DNA of 64,000 bases from Methanosarcina barkeri MS (GCF_000970025.1 NZ_CP009528.1:1785168-1849167); one strand, 5' to 3'; positions 21,126 through 30,567 are shown, counted from the stretch's first letter. Program-made: numbers and translations. The notes: a model not told the origin generated them from the sequence alone.

Positions 21126-21415
21126 GTTCTTAAATACACACATACTCAAGAACATTAGCAAGCAAAAAGGAAAAACTGGATTTTGTTAAACCTGAGTATG
21201 AAATTGAAAGAATTGATTCCTATGATATAAGGCAAAAGATTCTCAATATTTCTTACGTTGGCTGGAAGAAGTTAGGATTTTCTAAAGGTACTTTAACATT
21301 ACATAAGCAGAACACGCAAGCTGATAAGCCGTTTACTCTTAACAGCCATGTTCTGGAAAGGGGAATAAATGGGAGGCTCTGGTTTCAGGTCAAAAGTAAA
21401 CTAGGCACTTTATAA
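21126..21415 (+). pseudogene. Cas1-like C-terminal fragment behind an inverted repeat
   Basis: An imperfect inverted repeat (GTTCTTAAATA/TACTCAAGAAC, 21126-21153) is followed by an open stretch without a start codon. It encodes FVKPEYEIERIDSYDIRQKI, then SYVGWKKLGFSKGTL and DKPFTLNSHVLER, and ends at TAA near 21415. From memory this resembles the C-terminal tail of Methanosarcina Cas1 proteins (type I or casposon), but I cannot confirm it. The same tail, shorter, recurs at 24290 and near 63930. Confidence 0.4.
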
Positions 21416-21419
21416 GCAA

Positions 21420-22130
21420 ATGTTTACAAAGAACAAGCAGATAGACCAGCTTAATGAAGTTACACAGAAACAGGCTGTTCATATCCAGAGCCTAATACAG
21501 GAAAACAGTAAATTGAATACGAAACTTTTTCCTGAGATTACCGAAAAACTCTGTTGGAAGCTGTTTTTCAATATTTAGCTAAAGAAAAGCCATTTAATTT
21601 CTATATATACGTTGACAAGCATAAGAAGGACCAGAACTATCAAATGCCAGCCTCGATAGTGTTTCATGTCTGGCTTAAGTTCCTTATCCCAGTCATCTTC
21701 ATTTATTTCTATATATTTTCCTCCTTCGTTTTTTATTGTTTCAATTCTTATTTTGCTGAAAGTTGTTTTGCAATATGATTCCAAAAAGCCATATCCTGCT
21801 TTTGTTTGCAAAATAAAGTAATTTAATAGCAGATATTTTTGACATATTCCACTGATCTCACTATTACACTGGATATATAAATATCAATGGAATATAATTT
21901 TTTCGAAAATGAACTAGCTGACATTGATAATATATTTTTCTGATGTATGTATTATACATTGAAATTAATTTTTTTAAAACCTTAGGGTAGATCAGCAGAA
22001 AAAACTGATTGTTTTTATTTGCATTCAAGCCGAATGATCAGGGAATTGGAATTATAGGCTAAACGCCACATAAACCTTATTTTCTTTTAACTTATTCTAA
22101 TTTTAATTTAATTTGTCTTTGATAGATGTG
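21420..22130. other. Intergenic decayed region
   Basis: There is no supportable gene. An open stretch from 21420 (MFTKNKQIDQLNEVTQKQA) looks like a coiled-coil fragment and stops at about 21577. A minus-strand frame at 21575-21811 (78 codons, IRIETIKNEGGKYIEINEDD) is possible but unsupported. The rest is AT-rich. Confidence 0.45.
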
Positions 22131-22134
22131 ATGC

Positions 22135-22532
22135 AATTTGAAAAAGATGAAGGGGTAATCTCAATTATCCCGGTATTTGGACAAAAACAGAATTATTTAA
22201 GGTAGTAAATGTTTCCATGCAGGATAAGATTGAGAAGTTTGTACAACTGGCAACCGTAACGGCAGAAAATCAAAAAGGACATTTTAAAGGACCTGTAGAA
22301 AACGATGTATATCAATTCTCTGCCTTTCCGTGGATAACGTTTACGCATATTTCGCACACGGATTTCGGAAACAGGGAAAAAGCGCAACCCATATTTTGAT
22401 TGGGGAAAATATCAGGAAAGAGAAGGTAAATTTATTATGCCGTTTGCAGTCCAGGTTCATCACGCATTTGTTGATGGTATTCATATCGGCAAACTTGCGA
22501 AGAAGCTGCAGAGATATCTGGATGAAATGTAG
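22135..22532 (+). pseudogene. Chloramphenicol acetyltransferase-like gene remnant, copy 2 (frameshifted)
   Basis: This is the longest of three copies. From 22217 it encodes DKIEKFVQLATVTAENQKGH, then FPWITFTHISHTDFGNREKA, and IF. An extra T in CATATTTTGATTGG (near 22397) shifts the frame. In the next frame come DWGKYQEREGKFIMPFAVQ, VHHAFVDGIHIGKLAKKL and a stop. Weak similarity continues upstream to about 22135. The enzyme would acetylate a hydroxyl of an antibiotic or sugar; this copy cannot make a whole protein. Confidence 0.75.
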
Positions 22533-22717
22533 ATTAATCAGTAGTTCACTAATTTTTACTTTTTTAGCCCACTTTCCACAGTATTTCCCAGATATTCACT
22601 ATTTCTTCCGTTATCAATTTTAATCTTAACGTCAATTTATTAGCTTTCTGTAAAAGAGTTCAAAATGGCTAGATGGTGTGTTCAGATACCAAAATAGATT
22701 GCATTATCTTTTTTTAC

Positions 22718-23848
22718 TTAAATCCCAAAGACATCTTTTAAGTTTCCGCTGAACGTGTTTCCTTCACTTGTAACATTGAATTTGCCAGGCACAGTAACAG
22801 CGATTGCATACCCTGCGTACGCGTCCCTATTAAAGGGAGCCACAGTATTCTTTATTTCATTGCCTGTAAGACGCACAACATACCCGGATCCTGCAGAAGT
22901 AGTTATGTAGGTTCCTATTCGGATACCGTTACAGTTACCATCCAGGACATTTTCCTGAATGTCTACCTCTGTCCACCCATCCAGACATATTCCGGCGACG
23001 GCTGAAAGTCTATCAGCAGTTTCTTTGTTTGCAATTACAGGCATTTGCCCACAGTTTGTTATGGTATTCCCTTTAATTGTAAGCCCGGTTGCTGCATCTA
23101 AAGCAGGTGCAGTATGACCAGCCGCCCAGATCCCTGGACCCTGGCACCCGTCAATAATGTTGTTGAGTATCCGGACATTCGATGTAGATTCGTTTGCCCT
23201 GGAGTTTTCAACCTGAATGCCTGGACCTGTACGAGGTTTGTACTTCACAGTGCTCTTTATTGTGTTATCTCGGAAAATTACATTCCTGGAACCTTTAGAG
23301 CGCAGGCCTGAATTGATCCTTGTATAGATCTCATTTCCTGAAGCTTCTACGCCAACACACCTTTCACAATAGAAACCATCATGTCCGACGCCGTATATTT
23401 TGTTTCCAGTGAAGGTTACATCTTTTGAGTCTAAAATCCTAACACCATCACCCTTTGAATTCTGAATTTTCACGTTCCGGATTTTGACTTTTGAAGCTCT
23501 GTTTCCTCCAAATAGATTATGGTAACCTTTCCCATGAAGCACATTCTGCTTATCAGCCAGCCCATCAAACGTGAACCCTTCAAACAGATAATTTTCGCCA
23601 GAGAAACTGAAGACTGGTACCTGTGGCTTCCAGAGGCACGTCGAAGCATATGGTATTAGCTGGATGATTGCTTTTTCATCTCCGGTTATGGTCGTACCAG
23701 GATGTAGCTGAATAGGAGTTTTGGCCGTAAATGTTGTCTTCGTTCCTGTTGTTTTGAGCTCTATTTCTTCGTATCTACGGCCATCGCCGACTTTATCAAA
23801 ACTACTCTGAAGAAATGTTCCTGGTGTTAGAGTTAGTACATTTGTCAT
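22718..23848 (-). CDS. Right-handed parallel beta-helix protein
   Basis: This 376-residue protein has no signal peptide or membrane helix. From about residue 95 it shows repeated short beta strands with Asn/Gly turns typical of pectate-lyase-like parallel beta-helices (VKIRNVKIQNSKGDGVRILD, VTFTGNKIYGVGHDGFY, VEASGNEIYTRINSGLR, VRILNNIIDGCQGPGIW). No catalytic residues can be assigned. Such folds occur in polysaccharide-active enzymes, surface proteins and viral tail spikes. It lies between copies 2 and 3 of the acetyltransferase fragment in a region of decay, so it may have arrived by transfer, yet its frame is intact. Confidence 0.75.
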   Translation of the reverse strand: MTNVLTLTPGTFLQSSFDKVGDGRRYEEIELKTTGTKTTFTAKTPIQLHPGTTITGDEKAIIQLIPYASTCLWKPQVPVFSFSGENYLFEGFTFDGLADKQNVLHGKGYHNLFGGNRASKVKIRNVKIQNSKGDGVRILDSKDVTFTGNKIYGVGHDGFYCERCVGVEASGNEIYTRINSGLRSKGSRNVIFRDNTIKSTVKYKPRTGPGIQVENSRANESTSNVRILNNIIDGCQGPGIWAAGHTAPALDAATGLTIKGNTITNCGQMPVIANKETADRLSAVAGICLDGWTEVDIQENVLDGNCNGIRIGTYITTSAGSGYVVRLTGNEIKNTVAPFNRDAYAGYAIAVTVPGKFNVTSEGNTFSGNLKDVFGI

Positions 23849-23936
23849 ATATTATGCAGGTTCCCCGGATGTTGAAAAAGAAAACTGAATTCTTATTGAG
23901 GTGTTTTAATTTTAAGACTTTTATATTTGCTGTTAC

Positions 23937-24138
23937 AAAGACACTTTCTCACACGTATTTTGAAAATAGGGAAAAAGCGCAACCCATATTTGATTGGGGA
24001 AAATATCATGAAAGAGAAGGCAAATTTATGATGCCATTTGCAGTTCAGGTTCATCATGCATTTGTTGATGGTATTCATATTGGCAAACTTGCAGATAAGC
24101 TGCAGAAATATCTAGATGAAGTGCAGATTAATCAGTAG
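23937..24138 (+). pseudogene. Chloramphenicol acetyltransferase-like C-terminal fragment, copy 3
   Basis: The frame encodes TLSHTYFENREKAQPIFDWG, then KYHEREGKFMMPFAVQ, VHHAFVDGIHIGKLADKL and a stop at 24136-24138. It matches copy 2 closely through and beyond the stop (GATTAATCAGTAGTTCA), so the two are parts of a duplicated segment. The N-terminal half is absent. An ATG at 23815 in frame precedes it, but the intervening 40 codons do not look like the family. Confidence 0.72.
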
Positions 24139-24239
24139 TTCATTAATTATTATTTTTTAAAGTTATGTCTTCAGAATATATAGGTTTTGTAGTAAAACAT
24201 ATCCATTTTTTAGTTTTACTCTCCTAAAAACCTTAAAAG

Positions 24240-24352
24240 TTCTTGAATACGAATATATTCAAGAACCCAAGGCAAGCAAAAAGAGATAAGTCCTTCACCC
24301 TTAATAGCCATGTTTTAGAGAGAGTTAAGGCTTGGAAAAAGTAGTTATTGGA
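24240..24352 (+). pseudogene. Inverted repeat plus second Cas1-like tail fragment
   Basis: A perfect 10-bp inverted repeat TTCTTGAATA/TATTCAAGAA (24240-24265, 6-base loop) is followed by CCAAGGCAAGCAAAAAG, as in the copy at 21126. Then comes a short frame for FTLNSHVLERVKAWKK and a stop near 24343. The pairing of acetyltransferase end, inverted repeat and tail occurs twice, so the whole segment was copied. The remaining gap to 24465 is AT-rich with nothing visible. Confidence 0.45.
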
Positions 24353-24465
24353 TGTAGATATATTTAATTTCTAAATTGAGGTGAGTTAAGGCATAGAGGA
24401 ATTAGTTTAATATGCTGAGGATTAAAGGGCTTCAAATTTTAAGGTAAAGGTTTTATTTTAAGTTT

Positions 24466-26019
24466 TTACTTAAGGTGTGAAGATCGGATATATTCTGAGA
24501 GGTCTATCATTATTGACAGTAAAGTTACAACTTTTTGCCTATCACCAATACTAGACATGTGTTCAGAGTAAACACTATTACTTTTCAACTGTCCGTAGTA
24601 GTCGTCTTTTTCTCGAATTGTCCCATCAATATAGGTATTATGATCTTTAATGAAATATTTCCATCCTTCAAAGCCAGTATATTTCCGTTTATAAGTAGGA
24701 TTATTATGTGCGTTTATAACAACAATTACTCCAAAGTTTCCATCTGTCAATTGTTCAATTATTTCAGTTATTGGCTCATAGGATTCCCCATTAAATCGCC
24801 ATAATATTTTAACTTCAATAGGAATATCATATCCTTCTCGTCTAACTGCTAGTAGATCTGTGGTTCTTCCAGAACTCAAAAATGCTTCTTTTTCAATATA
24901 CTCGACATCATCACTTTTATTGGAGGAAAGTGCCACTCTTAACAAATCTCTGAAATAATTTTCATTGTAATTCTCGTCCCTTATTTTTTGTTGAATGTCT
25001 TTTACTTGTTTAAAAGATTGAATGGCTTTATCTATAACAAGCAGTGTTTCAGAATTGTGTTTAAGTTTATTATAAGGTGTATAAACAATTGGATTAGGTT
25101 TAATAAGTTCAAAATATTGAGAATTCCTGAGCTTATCAAGCAAGGCTAATAAAGCATATCTTGGCTTTCTAGTGTGATTTGCACCAGAAATCCAATTAGA
25201 TTCTACAAAAAAATCATTTGGAATTTTTGATTTTGTCTGGAGCAAAATATCTTTATCTAAACCAAATAAGAAAAAAGTACACCATGTAAATGAATATTGA
25301 TCCCATTTATTAACTTCAATCATGTCTTTTAATACTTTTTTTATACTTGAATATATATCATTATATTCTGGATCAGAATATTTCTTTTGCAAGCATCGAA
25401 TAAGATTCAATGAATTAGCACGAATTTCATTTGATCGTTTGAAATATTTTAGTTTTCCATTATTTTTTTCATAAAGTAATTTTAGAAAAGATTTAATCTC
25501 ATCTAAATGAGTTGTATCTAGTATCTTGTCAGTATTCAATATTAATCGGATACATTCAAGATAAGAGAAAGCAGCTAATGGAACACTAGCTTTTTCCTTT
25601 CTTGAATAATTAAAGAAATTTGGGAATTTTTTTGCAAAATATTCTCCATCAGAATTTTCAAGCAAATACTCATTTAAATTTATTATATTAAATTTATGCA
25701 ATAAGTTCTTCATGCGTATTGTTTGCCAACAATCTAACCACCAATTATTCTCATTATTATAAAATCGGGAGTCGAATTTTAAAAATCTACTATAATAATC
25801 ATTCCTACATGGAAGTTGACATAAATCAAATAGGGATTGAATTCTACTGTCAGATATTATCTCGACGTTTGAGGAGGAATTTTCACGTATATAATTCAAT
25901 ACTTCAATACTGTCTAAAACCAAAGTTTTTCGGTTTTGCCACATATCGTGATCTCTTTCTAAATCATAGTCCAAAAAGCGTAGCCAATCACTAACCACGG
26001 ATGAATCATTTAATTGCAT
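24466..26019 (-). CDS. Large protein with C-terminal PD-(D/E)XK nuclease-like domain
   Basis: This protein has about 517 residues. The first ~340 residues are helix-rich and match no family I recognise. The C-terminal part has a restriction-nuclease-like core: NYFRDLLRVAL, then TTDLLAV (Asp392 when counted from the upstream GTG at 26031), then IPIEVKI (Glu406 and Lys408), followed by IIEQLTDGNFGVIVVIN. This D-x13-E-x-K spacing fits PD-(D/E)XK enzymes. The ATG at 26019 is preferred as the start: it lies one base after the stop of the nucleotidyltransferase gene and has AGGTG inside that gene's last codons. The pair is thus translationally linked. A toxin-antitoxin or defence role is inference from this linkage. 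Confidence 0.7.
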   Translation of the reverse strand: MQLNDSSVVSDWLRFLDYDLERDHDMWQNRKTLVLDSIEVLNYIRENSSSNVEIISDSRIQSLFDLCQLPCRNDYYSRFLKFDSRFYNNENNWWLDCWQTIRMKNLLHKFNIINLNEYLLENSDGEYFAKKFPNFFNYSRKEKASVPLAAFSYLECIRLILNTDKILDTTHLDEIKSFLKLLYEKNNGKLKYFKRSNEIRANSLNLIRCLQKKYSDPEYNDIYSSIKKVLKDMIEVNKWDQYSFTWCTFFLFGLDKDILLQTKSKIPNDFFVESNWISGANHTRKPRYALLALLDKLRNSQYFELIKPNPIVYTPYNKLKHNSETLLVIDKAIQSFKQVKDIQQKIRDENYNENYFRDLLRVALSSNKSDDVEYIEKEAFLSSGRTTDLLAVRREGYDIPIEVKILWRFNGESYEPITEIIEQLTDGNFGVIVVINAHNNPTYKRKYTGFEGWKYFIKDHNTYIDGTIREKDDYYGQLKSNSVYSEHMSSIGDRQKVVTLLSIMIDLSEYIRSSHLK

Positions 26020-26020
26020 A

Positions 26021-26329
26021 TTAATTAGCACCTTTTAGTATTTGCTTGTGAAATCTCAAATCATTTAGTAATTTATCATTAAATTGTGTAGGAGTATATA
26101 TAAAAATATCAAAATTATAGGGGATATCGACAAGCATCTTTTTCACGTACTTTTTGTTCTCAAAGTATGAATACTCTTCAAAAGACTTATCTACACATAC
26201 AATATCTATATCTGAATTTTCATAGTTCCAACTATCACTTAAAAATGAGCCAATTATAAAGAAATTTGATACTTTATTTTTGAAGCTTTTTCTAATTAGA
26301 TTTACTATATCTGATTTTGCTTGACTCAT
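26021..26329 (-). CDS. MNT-type nucleotidyltransferase
   Basis: This 102-residue minimal nucleotidyltransferase shows GSFLSDSWNYENSDIDIV with Gly27-Ser28 and the metal-binding Asp40 and Asp42, plus a third Asp at position 74 (YNFDIFIY), so the active site appears complete. Small MNT proteins often act as antitoxins that AMPylate a HEPN toxin. Here no HEPN gene is present; the partner is the nuclease-like protein directly downstream. The gene is first in the pair and is preceded by AT-rich DNA with only a weak ribosome site. Confidence 0.8.
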   Translation of the reverse strand: MSQAKSDIVNLIRKSFKNKVSNFFIIGSFLSDSWNYENSDIDIVCVDKSFEEYSYFENKKYVKKMLVDIPYNFDIFIYTPTQFNDKLLNDLRFHKQILKGAN

Positions 26330-26439
26330 ACTTTACATCTACATCGATTTTATTGAAAAAATGTCGTTCATACATAAACATATACTGCTATATTTCGAAC
26401 ACTTACCAAATATTTAAAAAACTAAATGAAATATTATTT

Positions 26440-27060
26440 TGAATTTACTACTTTACTATAAAAGTAGTTTGAAAAGAGAAAGAAGATTTGAAATGAATTC
26501 AGTTATTTAACAGAGGAATTTTTCAGCCGGAACGAGAAGGAATTTTCAGGCACAATTGAACTTTTACAGGATAAAATATCAAAATATTTATCCATTTAAT
26601 CGGATACTTCCATCTTATGAACAACCATAACGAAGCAGAAAGTTCAGGTCATAATTCAGTTCACTATGACGCCGATAAAATTCCAGGATGGAACGAAGAT
26701 CTTGAACTGGCTTTTTCTGCCTACAAAGGCCCCTACACTCCCGGAAGAGTTGCATTAAGGCATAAAACGGTCTGCGAGGTACTTGTCTCTGGGGCTGTCG
26801 TACAGGCGGGAATCTCAAGTGCACTTCTGAAATTGGAAAGCAGCCGGTTGTAGGGGATTTTGTCGTTTTGCTTGACCAGCCTGAACTGAGCTCACGCATA
26901 GGTGTGAATGTTCTTCCCAGGAAGAGGCGGTTGAAGACGGGATTATTCCAGAAGAACGGCTTACCAGCTATCACAGATTAACTGAAGAGCTCATATTCCA
27001 GTCAAAAAAGCAGAAATTGGGCTGAAACGACTTGAAAAGGAAAAATTCAAGAAAAGATAG
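26440..27060 (+). pseudogene. Truncated duplicate of rsgA with internal deletion
   Basis: This region copies the intact gene at 27666 together with about 180 bases of its upstream DNA (26440-26616 matches 27488-27665). It encodes the first ~70 residues ([20 protein letters not shown] onward), loses the frame at TTGGAAAGCAGCCGG, and then jumps. The junction AGGAAGAGG/CGGTTGAAGACGGG near 26930 joins the OB-fold region to the C-terminal zinc region, removing the whole GTPase core. It ends like the parent at GAAACGACTTGAAAAGG. No functional protein is expected. Confidence 0.88.
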
Positions 27061-27174
27061 GCTCTTAAGATCTTCTGCTGAATACTTTCTTACATATGTA
27101 TTTGTATAAAATCATCTAACATTTGAATAAGCGGATCAAATGCTCTTATATCTCCACTCTGATTGAATCACGTA

Positions 27175-27483
27175 CTATTTCCTCTCTTTTTCCCCATATA
27201 AAGCTCCAAAAATCATTCCAAAGGCAGGTCCGAGAGCAATCCCCATGGTTAGATTGTCCATCATAAGGCCAAGTATCAAACCGAATGACATGCCAATGGA
27301 AAGTCCAATCGCCATTGCGTCTTCTTTTTCATTTTCGCTCTCATTTTCTTTCTCTTTAGCACAGCTTCCAATGTATTTGTCAGCCTTATCGAGCCTTTTC
27401 CCTAAAAGTGAGGATATAAGTAAAACGGCTATAACAATGACAATAAAAATTACAATTATTCGTAAAGATGCAGAATCGATCAT
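27175..27483 (-). CDS. Small membrane protein with glycine-rich helix
   Basis: This 102-residue protein has an N-terminal hydrophobic helix (residues 8-26), a charged acidic/basic linker (KEKENESENEKED), and a second hydrophobic stretch rich in Gly and Met (AIGLSIGMSFGLILGLMMDN, then GIALGPAFGMIFGALYG) resembling glycine-zipper membrane segments. The function is unknown. It sits between the rsgA duplicate and rsgA on the opposite strand. The charged linker and hydrophobic ends make a chance frame unlikely. Confidence 0.65.
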   Translation of the reverse strand: MIDSASLRIIVIFIVIVIAVLLISSLLGKRLDKADKYIGSCAKEKENESENEKEDAMAIGLSIGMSFGLILGLMMDNLTMGIALGPAFGMIFGALYGEKERK

Positions 27484-27665
27484 TGCTTTGAATTTGTTAC
27501 TTTACTATAAAAAGAATTTGAAAATAGAAAGAGGATTTAATATGGAGTCAGTTCTCCGACAGGGAACTTTTTCAGCCGGAATGAGAAGGAATTTTCAGGC
27601 ACAATTGGATTTTTACAGGACAAAATCTCAAAATATTTATCCATTTAATCGGATACTTCCATCTT

Positions 27666-28775
27666 ATGAGCAATCATAACGAAGCAGAAAATTCAGGTCA
27701 TAATTCCATCCACTGGGACGCCAATAAAATTCCAGGCTGGAACAAAGATCTTGAACTGGCATTTTCTGCCTACAAAGGCCCCTACACTCCCGGAAGAGTT
27801 GCATCAAGGCATAAAACGGTTTGCGAGGTCCTTGTCTCTGGGGCTGTCGTACAGGCTGGAATCTCAGGCGCACTTCTGAAAATTGGGAAGCAGCCGGTCG
27901 TAGGGGATTTTGTCGTTTTGCTTGACCAGCCTGAACTGGGCTCACGCATGGTTGTGAATATTCTGCCCAGGAGGACCTGCCTTTCAAGAGGGGCAGCAGG
28001 AGATGGTGGCGGAGAGCAGGTAATTGCTGCAAATCTTGATACCATTTTTATCGTGACTTCAGTTGGTAAGGATCTCAACCTTCGAAGGCTTGAGAGATAT
28101 CTTGCCATTGTGTATTCTTCCGGGGCAAGCCCTGTGATTTTACTTAACAAAATCGACCTTGAAGATAACCCAACCCGGCTGGTAGAAAAAATCCAGTCCA
28201 TTGCAGGTAACGTGCCAGTTATTCCATTAAGCGCTCTTTCAAAAACCGGACTTGACGAACTTATCCCTTACCTCAACCCTGGGGAAACAATTGCATTAAT
28301 CGGTTCCTCAGGTGTTGGAAAATCCACGCTTATCAACGCTTTTCTTGGCGAAACCATCCAGAAAACCGGAGATATCCGGAAAGACGATGAAAAAGGCAGG
28401 CATACAACCACAGTCCGCCAGCTCTTCCTGCTTCCAAATGGGGCGGTTCTTATAGACAACCCCGGAATCAGGGAAATCCAGCTCGGAGACTCTGCAGACG
28501 GGCTTGAAAAAGCTTTTTCCGAGATTGTTGACGCAGCCCGCAATTGCAAGTTTAAAGACTGCACTCACCGCGACGAGCCGGGCTGTGCTGTCCTGAAGGC
28601 GGTTGAGGACGGGCTTATTCCTGAAGAACGGCTTGCCAGCTATCACAGATTAAACGAAGAACTCATATTCCAGTCAAAAAAAGCAGAAATTGGGCTGAAA
28701 CGGCTTGAAAAGGATAAATGCAAGAAAATAGCAGTGGATATTAAAAAATATAAGAAATTTACAGGCAAGTTGTGA
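27666..28775 (+). CDS. rsgA: Ribosome-associated circularly permuted GTPase RsgA (YjeQ/EngC)
   Basis: This 369-residue GTPase assists late small-subunit ribosome maturation in bacteria and is also found in some Methanosarcina. An N-terminal OB-like region (residues 30-110) is followed by the permuted GTPase order: G4 LLNKIDL, G5 PLSALSK, G1 [10 protein letters not shown] and G3 DNPGIRE. The C-terminal zinc knuckle [16 protein letters not shown] follows. A decayed copy lies just upstream. The start has weak ribosome-site support; the same upstream DNA occurs before the pseudogene. Likely acquired from bacteria, judging by the family's distribution. Confidence 0.92.
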   Translation: MSNHNEAENSGHNSIHWDANKIPGWNKDLELAFSAYKGPYTPGRVASRHKTVCEVLVSGAVVQAGISGALLKIGKQPVVGDFVVLLDQPELGSRMVVNILPRRTCLSRGAAGDGGGEQVIAANLDTIFIVTSVGKDLNLRRLERYLAIVYSSGASPVILLNKIDLEDNPTRLVEKIQSIAGNVPVIPLSALSKTGLDELIPYLNPGETIALIGSSGVGKSTLINAFLGETIQKTGDIRKDDEKGRHTTTVRQLFLLPNGAVLIDNPGIREIQLGDSADGLEKAFSEIVDAARNCKFKDCTHRDEPGCAVLKAVEDGLIPEERLASYHRLNEELIFQSKKAEIGLKRLEKDKCKKIAVDIKKYKKFTGKL

Positions 28776-28887
28776 AAATGCGTATTTTTAGGTAGAAGTT
28801 CTCAGGAATTTATCAGTCTCTTGAATTTATCAGCCCCTTAGCAGTATATTGTATTATATTTTGCTGCATCGGCATGCTAAGTGAATT

Positions 28888-28929
28888 TAATCGACTGAAG
28901 CTAATCGACTGAAGCTAATCGACTGAAGC
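28888..28929. repeat. Three tandem 14-bp units
   Basis: TAATCGACTGAAGC is present three times in direct succession in the gap between rsgA and the DUF362 gene. An AT-rich promoter-like stretch follows around 29005. Confidence 0.85.
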
Positions 28930-29044
28930 AGCGTTTTTAGTTTTCTCTCTTTCTCTCCAAACAGCGCAATGCCTAAAAATAAACAACACTTTTTTAACTT
29001 CATAGTTTTATAAAAACATTAATTCAGATTTAGGAGGCACTTAT

Positions 29045-30154
29045 ATGGCAAGTAAAGTTTATTTTTCAGATCTCAGAGCGAGAAATCCAGAGGAGAGTAC
29101 GATCAGCAAGATCCAGAAGCTTTTTGACAAAGCAGGTTTTGCTGAATTCCTTAGAGAAGGTGATCTGACTGCAATTAAAATTCATTTTGGAGAGTACGGA
29201 AGTGACGGATATATAAATCCGGTCTTTGTGCGGCAGGTCGTAGAAAAAATCCGGGCAGCCGGAGCAAAACCGTTTGTTACGGACACAAATACTCTTTACT
29301 CAGGCAGCCGGCATAATTCAGTTGACCACCTGACGACTGCGATTGAACATGGTTTTGATTATTCTGTGGTCAGGGCTCCGCTTATCATATCAGACGGTTT
29401 GAAGAGCCAGAACGCTGCAGATATAGAGATCGGGAAGAAGCATTTCAAATCCGTAAAAATAGGGTCGGATATTGCTGCTGCGGATTCCATGATTGTGATG
29501 TCACATTTTAAAGGGCACATTATGGCGGGCTTCGGAGGAGCTATCAAGAACCTTGCTATGGGCTGTGCTCCGGCATCCGGCAAGAAGGAACAGCATTTTC
29601 CGACAAGCCCGCATGTGGTTAAAGAAAAGTGCATAGGCTGCCAGAAATGTATTAAAATCTGTCCTGTAGGAGCCCCTTATCTTCTGGGAGAAGTCTCAAT
29701 GATCGATCCCAATATCTGTATAAGCTGTGGACAGTGCATGGAAGTTTGCCCTGCCGGAGCTATAACTATAGACTGGGAACATGATATTCCGAACTTCCTG
29801 GAATGTCTTACTGAGTACGCTTATGGGGCAGTAAAAGGAAAAGAAGGAAAAGTAGGTTACATAAATTTCCTGCTTAAAATTACACCTGACTGCGACTGCG
29901 TACCCTGGAGTGATGCTCCTATCGTACCGGATATAGGAATTCTTGCCTCAAAAGATCCTGTTGCCCTTGACCAGGCAAGTTACGACCTTGTAAATAGGCA
30001 GAAAGGGCTCATCAACTCCTCCCTTCAATGTAACCACGAAGCCGGAGCCGATAAGTTCAAAGGGGCGTGGCCAATGATCGATGGAACCCACCAGCTCAAG
30101 TATGGAGAAGAAATCGGGTTTGGAAGCCGTGAGTATGAATTTGTTGATATTTGA
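29045..30154 (+). CDS. DUF362-family protein with two [4Fe-4S] ferredoxin motifs
   Basis: This 369-residue cytoplasmic protein has an N-terminal DUF362 region (AIKIHFGEYGSDGYINPVF; VTDTNTLYSGSRHNSVDHL; SHFKGHIMAGFGGAIKNLAMG). Two ferredoxin-type cluster sites follow: CIGCQKCIKICPVG and CISCGQCMEVCPAG (about residues 197-240). The C-terminal third returns to DUF362 (GILASKDPVALDQASYDLVN). It is likely an electron-transfer or iron-sulfur redox protein; the substrate is unknown. GGAGGC lies just before the start. Confidence 0.9.
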   Translation: MASKVYFSDLRARNPEESTISKIQKLFDKAGFAEFLREGDLTAIKIHFGEYGSDGYINPVFVRQVVEKIRAAGAKPFVTDTNTLYSGSRHNSVDHLTTAIEHGFDYSVVRAPLIISDGLKSQNAADIEIGKKHFKSVKIGSDIAAADSMIVMSHFKGHIMAGFGGAIKNLAMGCAPASGKKEQHFPTSPHVVKEKCIGCQKCIKICPVGAPYLLGEVSMIDPNICISCGQCMEVCPAGAITIDWEHDIPNFLECLTEYAYGAVKGKEGKVGYINFLLKITPDCDCVPWSDAPIVPDIGILASKDPVALDQASYDLVNRQKGLINSSLQCNHEAGADKFKGAWPMIDGTHQLKYGEEIGFGSREYEFVDI

Positions 30155-30346
30155 GTTTATTTAAAGATGGACTGAGAGATTTGAGTTATTTTAAGACCGG
30201 TTGAAATTCAACCTCATTTAAGGAATGAACTCTCATGGTTCTCCACTTCAAATATTGAGAGAAATCAATTCTCAACAACTTTTTCTTTTTATTTGTTCAT
30301 TAAATAAAAAGTCCTGAATATAAATTTAGTTGGAAAGATTAACTAA

Positions 30347-30438
30347 GGTCAATTCTCAGGTCAATTCTCAGGTCAATTCTCAGGTCAATTCTCAGGTCAA
30401 TTCTTAATCAATTTACAGGTCAATTTTCAGGTCAATTT
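30347..30438. repeat. 12-bp tandem array
   Basis: GGTCAATTCTCA is repeated about five times and then decays to related GGTCAATTTTCA and AATCAATTTACA units. It lies in the gap 30155-30567, which holds no other feature but an AT-rich promoter region near 30520. Confidence 0.85.
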
Positions 30439-30567
30439 TTAAATCAATCCGCAAATCAACTTTAGTTGCTTTAATCGCAAATCTATTTTTTAAAAAGCTA
30501 AATATAGCAGATGCCACCACTTAATATATGAGTTAATCTTACCCAACTTTACTGGAGATGAATTAGA

